Shown: piece by piece, positions 22,870 to 34,600 of the stretch | Layout of the letters: each line of letters opens with the position of its first letter | Position numbering within the stretch: the stretch's first letter is position 1 | Assembly: GCA_033980235.1 (NCBI GenBank) | Contig: CM067070.1 | Coordinates: forward strand, 6,883,195-6,947,194 | Source of the DNA: Diadema setosum | Lineage: Eukaryota > Echinodermata > Echinoidea > Diadematoida > Diadematidae | Direction: 5' to 3' | DNA: 64,000 nucleotides | Made by a program: the position numbers and the translations under genes | Notes under the pieces: generated by a model | What the model was told of the DNA's origin: nothing | Database searches by the model: none | Seen by the model: the letters and a program-made list of their open reading frames with translations, nothing else

Positions 22870-25800
22870 CTCTCTCTCTCCCTCTTTCTTCTTCCATGTT
22901 ACTAGATCATTATGACAATGTCAGCACCTTTCACAATGCACGACATGAAAGATGAACAGGATTATAACAGTCGTCAAAATGTTACCTGTATGCTACAAAT
23001 CTGACCACCCCCACCCCCACCCGCCTTTATACCCTTTTGTTTGTTAACTTACGATGCATCTATGCAAGGCATTAAGTTAGTTTACGCAGGTACCTCTACC
23101 AATAATTTTGGAAAAAGAAACAAGGACAATAGGGCTTACAACGTCTATACATGGCGGAGTCTTTATGCGTCAGTAACCACGACTGTTTGATGACTGTGTA
23201 AATTACTTTCATCTATAAACATCATAACATAATGTAAAACAGACGCCTTTAAGTCATGGAACTACGATTTTCATGATACAATGTCTTCTTCAACTGTGAA
23301 ACATCGAAGAGCACGAGCAAGAGTCGAAATCTACGTTACAAAAATATGATATAAAATTATATTGCATGGCACAAACCGACGCTTCATTATAATACAATAC
23401 TCGCAGGTTGTGATGACATAATTACGTTCGTCTCAAATGCCAAGCCCCCGAATGGGTACGTGGAACGCCATGTTGGAAACATTATTGTGTAACTGTATTT
23501 CTCCTCGGCTAGCAAATGTCCTTGCACAGGTTTTCATATTTACACACGACTTACAATTTTACGAACAAATAAAGAGGATCATTTCGATCCGAACATTTAC
23601 AAATAGGCAGCAAAATTTCATTTAGGCAGTCTTTGTAGTATCTAAATAAGATCGTAATTTTATTTTCAGTATACGAATGTTCGTTTTTTTCATCGTTACT
23701 CAATTGAGCAGTTTCACCGGAAGAAAAATACTATGCGGTACAGAGTCTTTTAAACATGACGTCATAAAAATGGCATGAACAGCATTATGTGTGTATGAAT
23801 ACATAAGTATATCACAATCATGTCTATAAGATATGTACATGTATGTGTGTGTGTGTGTGTGTGTGTGTGCGCGTGTGTGGTCTGTGTTTATGTGTAAATA
23901 TTCGGCTTTCTGCTGATCTTCAATAAAAAGCAATAAAAGTTTCCTTTAAAAAAAGACCCATGTGCTTATACAATCCATGATACACGCTTACAAATCTGCG
24001 TCGTACAGGACAAATATAAACGTTATGAATACATTTATTTTCTACACTGTATGCAATACTTTTTTAACGTTATCATTATTAGTATTCATTTTCATTTTCA
24101 TCCCCAGGTTCATTTCCAGGTATCATTTTAGGCACCGAATTTGCATGAAACAAAACGTTCTTTTTCTTCTATACTTTTCGGGCTTCAAGCTTTTCTTGAC
24201 AAGCAGTTTTCCCCACTTGTGTATTTAGCTACATGAAAGATACCACACATACATTGTACGTCTTTTATCATGATTCCGTGTATTAATAATGTCAGTTTCT
24301 ATGTGCAAATGTCAGGGATACAGTGTTGTTCAAGCATTCACGTGAATTGTGTTTCGACCTTCCCACGGATGAGCCGTGAATACCTCCCAGCGTAACCTCA
24401 AATTCTTCGCTATCGTCAGTTTCTCTGACGAGGGAGCACCATCTGTCCCCTGATTGGTCAGTTTTGCTCTTTACGCGCCCAACAGGGAATGAATCAAACA
24501 AAAAGCTGAGGTGACGTGTATCGCCAAATAATAGAGAAAATAAGACCATTACAAACTGATTCTGTGTCATGCGTTCCGTTGCTTGATACTTAGAAAGGGA
24601 AATGAAAATGGATTGCTCCTTCTCCTGTTTAATAACAAATGTCATTGTAAGGCCTCCGATTGCAATACAATTCGTCTAAACCTACGCATGGAGTCTGCAA
24701 TATTGATAGAAACAGAGAGACAGGGCACAATTAATGTCGTTCAATATCATTTTATCCCTGCATTCACCAAGTTGACATGTGTGTCGTGTGCATTACGTAA
24801 GGGAAACATGCACAAAGGGTACGCACATAAACACAGAACAACACACACTCACACACACACACATAAAAGGCACACACAATGTGCACATTCAACTAGTAAG
24901 TATCGGGCTGTCTGCGTGTCTATATATGCGTTCAACCTTTTGAGTGTTTTCCATTAATTTTCATTCGACACGCTATCATTTTCTTCAAGAATTTCCGCAC
25001 TCACCCGCTCCATTGCTTGTAGATTTTTCGCAATATCTAACATATCTGACAAATTAGAGAAGAAAAAAAAAATATGATACATGGTCTGCTTGAAGGACTA
25101 GTATGAAGGACTTTTTTTTTCTTCTGTTGCATTTCTCCAGACTGACTACCTTATCAATGCCTATTGCATAGGCAATCTAATTTTCCCGCGAATTTGTCGC
25201 ACCAATATTCCTTTGTCCCACTGATTAATGTTGGTAGTTGATAACCAAAACCTGAACAGTTGTTGTTCTTTCTTTCTTTCTTTGCCCCTGTCATAAGAAC
25301 GTGATTATTATCATTCCAAAGAGAGCGGAAATGAGATCGTGATATGATAAGCCGAAATCTATTTGGGAAAGATCGTATGCTTTACACGAATGAGTGACTG
25401 GGCGTGGTCAATCACTTTGGATGGTATGAAAAAAAAAGAATGAAATTACATGCACTAATGAAATAATTATTGGCATTTTTCAGACTTCATTATTAAATCC
25501 CACGCAGTCGTTTCATACGATTATGTTGTTGTTTGGTTTTTTTTTTCTTATTCTCCTTGTCCTTTTCGACAAGGACACTTTACACTGTAGAATACAACGC
25601 CTTTCATTAAAAACAAATAAAAAAAAAGAAATGAAAAAAGACTTCATTTACGGGATTGAACAAACACAAATCAACTCTATGTCCCCAATTCACAAATGTT
25701 GCTTAGATGATTATATGCCGTGGTTTCAATATGGGGAATGTAGGAGAACATATAGGCCTACATGTCAGCTTGTGTTCAATATTGAACGTCTTTTTTAGCA

Positions 25801-26265
25801 TAAGTAATGTCTTGCGACTTTCAAAATTTGCATCCTCAAAGGACTAGACTTGAACTACCCCTGTGAAATCCGGCCAAAGTAGAGAATGAGAGAACGCGAT
25901 AAAGTTTGCGATGATCCATTATGCTTATTCTAATACCTTGGAAATCAGCTCATAAAGACAAAGATGGCAACATATGGCAAACATATCAAATTCGGTTTTC
26001 CACTCATTTTTTCTATTCTCAACAATCTCTTGTCCTGTCTTCAGTGCAATCTACGTTGTTACTTTTCATTCTGGCACCATCCATTTTGTCATTTTCGGTA
26101 TGCATGAAGTGAAAACGCAGTTCTTTCGAAGAAAACTAACAATTTCTTTTCTCTCCTCCCCCCCCCCCCCCTGTCTCTCTGTCTCTGTCTCTCTTTCTCT
26201 TTCTCTTTCTTTGTGTTAGCACCCACCTCGTATGTATCTGGACAGGCGACTATGCCACCTCAAGC
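22870..26265. other. Intergenic, no gene seen
   Basis: A 117-codon minus-strand frame (24292-24645) overlaps an inverted CCAAT motif (GATTGGTC) but shows no domain. Otherwise microsatellites and unique AT-rich DNA. Confidence 0.55.
23843..23879 (+). repeat. (GT)n microsatellite
   Basis: About 18 GT units with one GC interruption. Confidence 0.9.
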
Positions 26266-26653
26266 TTTAAATGGATCGTGTAGTTTTGGTTGAGACGTAA
26301 TTTCGGGTTTCTAACATTTTTGGTGAGATAATGAGAAACCTCTTGAAATATGAAAGACCGTGTAATTCCATGGGGAATTCAACATTTATTTCATGAAAAT
26401 TGGTTTTGAAATGGCTGAGATATCCAAAACTGAGCGATTCTAATAAAATGTGGGACCCACCTTTTATAACGATTGCTTTGTTTTACTTTGTTTTTGGATG
26501 TTTCAGTCATTCCAAACCCGATTTTCATCAAATAAACTTTGAATTCCTTTTAAAACGGTATGCTCTGTACTATTCCATAAGTGTTTTCTTGGTATCTCGC
26601 AAAAAGTTAAAAGCCCAATTCTCATCTCCACCAATACTGTACCATCCCTTTAA
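26266..26653 (+). mobile_element. MITE family G, copy 3 (most complete)
   Basis: 388 bp, starting TTTAAATGGATCGTGTAG and ending GTACCATCCCTTTAA, so terminal inverted repeats remain. Arms pair over most of their length around a central GTGGGACCCACC palindrome. No coding capacity. Confidence 0.75.
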
Positions 26654-27118
26654 TTATTAGCACTGCGTGATATTTCGTCCCATGCGAGATTAAGTAACTC
26701 ACTGCCTCACTCCACTTGTGACGTTGTGTCTTTTTGTTTATTAAAGACAATCAAGTGACGTTTCAGGTAGTCCCTCATTCCAGTAATGATCATCGGAATC
26801 ATGGTGGGAAAAGAAAAAAGACTAACACACACAACCAAAATTTCCACATTATCAGTTCTGCGCCACGGCCAAAACTGTTAACATGGAGTATAGCACCCCC
26901 TTCGAACACGCTGCGGTCTGGAAAAGGAGCTGTGACGTCACAAGAATGGTGGATTCCAATGGCTGCTATGGCCGGACGTCCTTACCATACACGAACAAAA
27001 CAGTGGCAGTGATTGGTTAGTTTCATCTTCTTTTCTTCCCATACTAAAAAACTCGTATCCATGCGACCCCGGATGTGAATGCGTTGCTGGTTGTTGATGT
27101 TGAAGTTGTTGTTGGTGG

Positions 27119-27167
<49 letters not shown>

Positions 27168-28090
27168 GCTACTGCTGCTGTTGTTGTTATCGTCGTTGTT
27201 GTGTTAATTTCATGACATTATCCCATAAACAGTCAAGTGGCGCCGTTGGTGACATCGGGAGCCTTACACATCGAGTAGAAAGGGACGACGTGGTGAAAAA
27301 CAGGACAAGAATAGACCCTCATTGCAGTTAGACACTCACTTGAATACTTCTTGCAAGTTAATATTAAGACAGTGATAACCAGTGAGGATTATGACGATAA
27401 TTACGGCAGTACTCTGAATATTAAGGACCACAACCGGTCACCACGCACAACACAAGGGTCAAAGTCTCGCGCGTAGCGATTTGTCAGCGTCCATTCGTGT
27501 CCATCTTAGTAGAAGATTGTTGTTGTTATTGTTGTGTTGCTTATTTCTGTTTGCTTGTTGCACTTTCACTTTGCTTCACAGCTTTGCTTCACTTTCAACT
27601 GACTCTGGGCGTTTGTGCAAATTTGCACAGCTCTAGCTTCCGAACGTGTTGAAGGGGAAATGCCCAGTTGTGGCTACACTTTTTTTTTTTATTACAGTTT
27701 GTACCAAGTTTCTGTGAACTTTGTGCTTTCCTCGCTCGCAATATTCCATGAGAGGTTTGTTCCAGGCAAACTTTTCGTCAGTCTCGATTCTATGTACAAA
27801 AGTTGGTGTATAATGCGGGCCCGTGCTACAAGGCCCGGTTGACCTAGTACCCCATAAGATGTTCTTTTCACAGGCATCGTGCAATAGTCCGTCAGTACTC
27901 TTCGGGCACGGTCGCGAGCCTCGCTGTAGGCTGTGCACTGTATAGCACGGCTATAGAACTGTGTATCCAGTCGCCTCTTGTTGAATACACATGCATGTAA
28001 GATACACACTACCATTTAATGTGTTCATCACTGCATGTGTTCTTCATCCGCAGTTGCCACAAGATTACTTCATCGGTAACATCGTCTGTC
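26654..28090. other. DSCAM downstream region
   Basis: Contains a perfect CRE-type TGACGTCA near 26935, the GTT microsatellite and the second AATAAA. Some of it may belong to a longer DSCAM 3' UTR. No separate gene recognised. Confidence 0.45.
27104..27200 (+). repeat. (GTT)n microsatellite
   Basis: About 30 GTT-like units with GCT variants near the end. Confidence 0.95.
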
Positions 28091-28096
28091 TTTATT
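28091..28096 (-). terminator. Candidate poly(A) signal of DSCAM
   Basis: AATAAA on the minus strand about 130 nt after the stop codon. A second AATAAA at 27688-27693 is an alternative. Vertebrate DSCAM has long 3' UTRs, so distal sites may also be used. Confidence 0.4.
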
Positions 28097-28222
28097 CGAC
28101 ATGACAGTCATGATCAATAATATCAGTGGCAGTGTTCTGGCTGGATTGTGCGGTCATTCGGGGTTGTGACGTCACGCCTCAACATCGCGCACAATTCTCA
28201 AGTGGTCGTCGAAGTGGTTGCA

Positions 28223-28614
28223 TCATACCACAGATATATGTTCCTGGACCTGATCGCCGAGCGGGCTGGCCTTGCTGCACTCGTCGATGACCTGGATCTC
28301 GATCTCCTCTTCGACCTCCATTTCGTTGCCCTCCGGGCTGCCTCGCCGTTTTGGCGGCAGCGAGGGCGGTGGTGGCGGCGGCGGCGGAGGCGGCGACGTG
28401 GAAGGCGGGTAGTTTAGCGAGGTCAGCACGATGGGATTACACGTGCGTGGATCCTTCTTGGGGGATTCCCCCTCCTCGCGGATCTGCGAAGGGATGTGGT
28501 AGCTGACCTCGGGATGAACGATCTTCACGCCGCCCGCCGATCCGGGGTGACGCTTGGTATTCGTGTGTCGTAGGTGGCGCCCTCTTTCCGGGTCACTTAT
28601 AGAACCAGGTGGCA
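28223..28614 (-). CDS. DSCAM: DSCAM last coding exon: polyproline, PDZ ligand and stop
   Basis: A 392-nt exon entered in phase 1. Ten prolines are followed by SLPPKRRG, giving a class II SH3-type PxxPxK site. An acidic segment (EVEEEIEIQVIDE) follows, then the C-terminus EHISVV and a TGA at 28223-28225. Ser at -2 and Val at 0 form a class I PDZ ligand, comparable with the TLV end of human DSCAM. The acceptor follows a 20-nt T tract. Confidence 0.9.
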
Positions 28615-31600
28615 CTGAGGTAAAAAAAAAAAAAAAAAAAAGAAAGACAAATGAACTGATTTAAAACAATACAACAAATGGAAAGAGAAATCATAAGAGC
28701 ATACTGGACTGGTTAGTGCATACTCCCGGAATCTTTTTGTTCAATCTACATTGATTACATTTTGTGATGTTTAAAATACTACAGATAATGGTTCTGTGGT
28801 AACCACTTCATGCATATAGACCAAAAAATTGGGATGCATCCTTGTACAATTCAATGACTATGAAAAGGAATGCCTTTTAATGTTCTTGCTGGAACTTATT
28901 CCACCAGTAGATCGTTGGTTTCTAATGACTACGCCATCCGCCACCTAAATATAATTCGGCTTGTTTAGGTTTTTTGCATGGCTGAAATAATTTATCAGCT
29001 ATTTATGTTTCTTGTTCTTGATTTTCCAGAATTCCTGGTAATTTGGAGGGAAAAAAAGTTGTTTTTTAATATAATATAATTATTTTCTCTATCGGGTCAC
29101 ATAACCATTACCTTTCTGAGTCAACTAGATTGATACAGGTTTGACTTCTTGTCGTTTCAGCCTGTCACAGCCAGTGAAAGCGTGTGATGGCTTTTTGGTC
29201 CTGTGAGTGTTGACTACTTGAATACGATACTCAGACAAAGTGATACAGAACTGGACCAGCAAGCCATCACACGCTTTCATCGGCTGTGAAATTTGGGGGC
29301 TTGTCCGGGTGTTGCACTGCTTGAATGCATGGTGTCAGGCATTGTACTCTTATATAGTTAGATCTGTATGCAATACGGTATAATTTGTTAGAGCGTTATC
29401 TCACAGGAGACCTGGAGATTAGTGTCTGTTTCGTGACAGTACAGACAAGACAAGACATCACACGCTCTCACCGGCTGTGACACAGGCGTTAAGTCAGTGG
29501 TGCCATTTTCTGGTCCTATAGTGTTCGTACTGCACAAGACTACTCTTTAGATTCAAAGTTTCGGTCATGGATTCGAATCTTTCCTTGCACGTTCAGTCTT
29601 GACAATAATATATCTTTGGCCATAAGTCTTTCTGGACTAATGTGCATAAATGTGTTCCTGGCAATGCTGCAACAGTTTAAGCATGGGTACGTGAGGTCGA
29701 AATGTCTTCAAAGTGTCTTCAAAGAAAATGAAACGACAATTAGAACACTTACTGTGGTCATTCGGGTTCCATATGAGCTGCGGTCGGCAGCGCCGCCTGT
29801 AGTGGCCGTAATGCTTCCTCGGCTCCGCGTCGCTATCCGTGACGCCGCTGTGCGCCGCACTGAAGCTGTCGTAGGGCAACGAAATGTATCCTTCGGAAGG
29901 GCTCGACGGTGCTCGGTAATGAATTGGATGAGATCGGACAGTCTCGGGAGAGCTGCTGCTCGGCGTGCCTCGGTGGTGGCGAGCGGCCGCGTGTGGACCA
30001 GCGCTGCGTGAGACAGAGCAGGAGAGAGGGATGGAGAGAGCAAGAGAAACGGAGAGTGAAGAAATGGAGACAGAAGAAGTAGATGCTTGAAGTCGGAAGC
30101 AAGTTATGTGCGCATGGCATTCGATGTACCATTTGATTACTAGAAGAGGCTGGCATATTTTGTGAGAAATTCGATTCTTTAAGATGATAAATTGCAGTTT
30201 AAGGAATGTTACCCATTCAAACAATTTTCAGTCGATTAACTTTATAGTTACTGATCTATCACTACTCTCTACTTTGCCATTACAATTAAAAATCATTCAA
30301 TTACTTATTGATCTACACCTCATCATCTCTCCTACACACTTTTCAATTTTTAAGTCTTTATTTATTATCAATGCTTCAGGTCAAAATAATGGAATCCTTT
30401 CCATACTCAAGCGATTCCTTTCTTGGGATGAGTCATTGGGGATACCGAGTGCCTTCAGCCATGGGTCTAAAACATTAATAGTCCGTGAAGAATAATTTCA
30501 ATATCACCAAAACATTATCATGTCAAACATTTCGTGATTTAATTTTCTTCGCGTGTCACTCTACTTCAGGTAGCAGAAAATTCTACTGACATCAAGACCC
30601 AAGAGGCCGTGATTGCATGTTAGCATAGTTTAGGAAAACCTAATTTCCCTCTTGATTTCATTTGTTATCTTTCTAAAATACATAGACAAAAAAAAAGCAA
30701 ATGCATATCAATGAAACTTACTGTCTGTGTTTTCTGCTAGGAATGCGTGCTCTAATGACCGGGCGTGCTGTGATGTAACCGCGTCGGGGCACACGTCGAT
30801 TCGACCGGTAGCGACTCGGTCTGTACACGTGGATGGTGCTGCCTCGTTCCGACGACTCGACCTCGAAATCGACGTCGCTGGATTCCTCACTTGATCGGAC
30901 GAGAGACGGCGATGTGGTGAGTGACATGCGAGCGCGGTCTCGTGGTCTGGCGCCTGAAATAATGTGGAATGCATCAAGTGACTCTTGTGACTCTTGAGTG
31001 ACCGAGCTACCTTGTTACAACAAAATTTAGTGAACATAAAACTATAAGTGATGTTTTAAAAAGTCTCAAGTTCGTTCTGTTTTTCATCCATGAGGTTTGC
31101 AAAAGTGTGCATGGAAACCCATCTGCTTTAGATTTGATACTTTGACATACATCAGTTATGCTAAGGACGTTGTTCACTGAATTAAGACTGATCATGTTAT
31201 AATTCTTTTTACAGTGGTTATCCGGTTTTAAAACATTTTTTCCTTATAAATTCACATGTAATGCAAACAATAATAACTTATAGTGTTGATGTACCTTTCA
31301 AATTCGTAGCCCTTTTATGGCCAAAAGTGGCATAACCCAATTGTTTTCTATGAGCAATCTGGTTGGGCTAGGATTAACCAATAACTTTATATTACTTTTA
31401 CGCTGAAATTTTCCTCCTTCGAAAATTGGCCTTTCAGAATTGATTGCGAGTTTTCTTATCTTCTTCAATTTCTTCAATCTATGCTAATCGTTTCGCTTGA
31501 CTTATAAATTTTCCATTAATTTGAATATTATACTGTTGATTCCCCCACGTGTTATATAATTATTTATTGCATCTTGCATGATGTAAGTTGCGCTCATTGT

Positions 31601-34600
31601 AATGATTATATGTATTTTTATTTACCCTGTGGAAATAAATGAATGAATGAATGAATGAATACTAAGCTATACATAGTACAGGTGTATTATTAACACCGCT
31701 TGTGCAACAACAATGGTCTACACAGTTATAATACACCATATCAATATTGAACAGGTCATGTTTACCTTCGAAAGTATACGCGTATCTCCTAGGGGCGTAG
31801 TGGTTGCTCTCCGGAACGGTAGGCATGGGCGGTGAAGCCGTAAAGTTGCGTATACCGTGTTCGATGTCACTGTTGGTGACGGCCGCGTGGTCTCGCGAGG
31901 CGTGCGAGGCGTGCGATCGCGTCGAGCTCGTGCGCGACAGCGAGGAGTACTCGTCGCCGCGCCTCTCCCGCTCGCGTTCGCGTTCGCGCTCGCGCTCGCG
32001 TTGCATGAGTTCGAGCTTGGCGGCCTCGATGCGCATCCCGTTGGTGTAGGCACGTTCTAGCTCCTCGCGATTTGACGACTCGTTGGTCGTAGACAAGGAT
32101 CCGTTACTAGGCCGTTTGTTACCTATGGGACCACGAAAAAGAAAAAGGATATAATTTCCCACAAGTTCTTTTGACAGTGTCTCCAATAATCTATGCAAAG
32201 CAAATGCATGTTAGCCCTGATCATCACTTCAATATCTAAATCTATGTCATATGCTTTAGAGCATCTTTTTTTTTCTGCTATTTTTTTTTACTTACTTGAA
32301 TCAGTGCACATAAAAGAATAATATTTCAAAACCAAGAATTTGTAGTTATCATGATCTGTCAATCACAGGTGCATTACTTATATACCATGATTAACAAAAG
32401 ACATTATAAGGCAACTTCCAATATTATAGACTGAGCCTTACTGCCATGCATGTTTTGAAGCACTGTCGCTTGTTAAACATAATAATTGGTATAAATGTAT
32501 CAGTGATTGACAGTCACAACGAGTGCCACGCGGTACTCAATTAACTAACCTGAAATCAATTTACAAATACACCGTTAATCATAATACATCGTAGTGTTAT
32601 GGTGAGGCACGTGCAAATGAAAGTAAGCCAAAAAGTACATCCGGGTTACCTCTAGACGGCGAGGAAGAACTCTCAGGTTGTGACCCGGGTCCATCCGATT
32701 TACTTCCGGTTGTTATACGTATGGGTCTGACGTCATCGAGACGCGCGTACGTGTGATATCGTCTGCAATAGCCTACAGGATGATAGATGAGTATGAAAAA
32801 GGAACAACACGCGGTCATTACACATTTGTGACCTTAGCATTGTATAGGTGTTCAGAAAGTAGGCCACAGTGTACCTTTAAATATGCTTATTGTATAATGT
32901 AGTTTAAAAAGTTTAAAGACGACAAATTAATGAAAAATCATAAACATTTTTCATCAATAATTATGCAGAAGTTTAGGGGTAAGATTGCTCTTGTCTATAT
33001 CAGGTGTGAGAATTAAGAAGTGGCTGATGAATGTGTCCAAACACAACGCACGTCTGTCTTCTCATAGAATCGATTTGCCTATAGCAGCGTCCCATACCTC
33101 TGCGGGCAATTTCTTCCGGGGGAATGTCATAAAGACGGTCGTCGCGAAGGACCCCTCCTACGGCGCCGCAATCACTGAGACTCGCGCTAGAGCCGTCCGA
33201 CCGAAAGGTACTCATGCTGGGGTAGATAGAGCCATCCTGGTAGTCAAACGTCGCGTAGGGATCAGCCAGCCCGCGGATTCGGCGCGGTTCGCTGGCATAG
33301 TCCCCTTCCTCTGTGGGAAACGAGAGAAGATCCACGTGTCAAGTCTTGAAAACTTATTACGTCAAAGTTTATTTAGTATTGCACTTCCCATCATATATAG
33401 ATTTTCTGCCCTCTCTGCTTGCGATGATTCTCTGTCCACAGCAGTTAAATGCTTCTAATTGTTATGTCATAATCAAGTTAACAAACTCTTTAATCTGTAG
33501 TTGCATAATTCAATCTTTTTAAGGGTACAATATACAGGTTGTGAGTGGCACACCGTACTGACTTTTTGAAAAAAATACAGCATTGCATTGTGAAAGATGT
33601 GAAGAGTTTGTTTGCAAAAACCGATAAGTCCATTTTTGCCAAATGGAGATATTTGCGATTAAAGGTCAAGACAAATAAAGAGAATAATAAGGAAATTTTT
33701 GCTTCTTTTGACCATAACTTAAAAAATATACCTTTATATGTAATGACCAATATATCATTTAAAAGGTATTATTTTGTACTTTATGACAGAGATCGTACTT
33801 CAAAATCTTCAAAAATGGACTTATCGGTTTTTGCAAACAAACCCTTCATGTATAGATAGTGGCATGGCCAAAAGAAGGCACGGCTCTCGCCATCTATAGA
33901 GATTCCACGTCGGAAAGGACTCGCACTTGATATGTGCGTTTACAGTTAAGAACCCATGTACACAAGGAAAAAGGCAGTCAGTCGCTATGGTGATTTGTAA
34001 AATTCCTATCTACGTAAGATGTCAACATAGTTACTCGAACACGAGGTACAATACAGATGTATGTCATATACAGAAGAAAAAAAAGATGATACAGTGATGT
34101 ATCATATCTTTTGCTGCTGTAGTAAAATTGTAGATATTTTAATCCCAGTGAGGGTTTATGAGTGTGTGTGTATTTGTGTGAGTGTGTCTGTGTGTTGTTT
34201 GTGTTGTTTTTGTTGTTTGTATTATGTCTGTTTGTTGTTCAGTGTGGACCTTTGTAATTTTTGGCGTTACCTTCATCTGCGTTAAAAATCCACGGTGTCT
34301 GTCTCACGGCTATTGTTTCGGAACGCTCGTAGGCTCCTAGGAATGGCTCCCTCTCCGGCGGCAAAATTACAGTCGGTCGGTTCTGGTTCTGTTGCCTGTT
34401 GTCAGATGAGAGACGGTAGTAGATCCTAGAACAAAATTGTAGGCTTGACTTGAAAGTTCTTTTGCTTCATTATTTCTTGGCTTCTTTTTTTTTTCAATGA
34501 ACGGAACTGAAAGTGTGAATAATTACTACCTGGTTACATCCCTACAGAAATGAAAAAAAAAAAAAAGATTCATTTTCAAATTGACAGAAACATCAAATTG

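Noticed and set aside
24292..24645. 117-codon minus-strand frame
   Set aside because: No recognisable domain, no clear splice partners and no neighbours; left unannotated.
22798..24863. CRISPR-like or other regular spaced repeats
   Set aside because: Only simple CA/GT microsatellites; no repeat-spacer pattern, and the window is eukaryotic.
29637..30224. 195-codon frame as a separate gene
   Set aside because: Only 29753-30003 is an exon, set by its acceptor, donor and phase; the rest is intron read-through.
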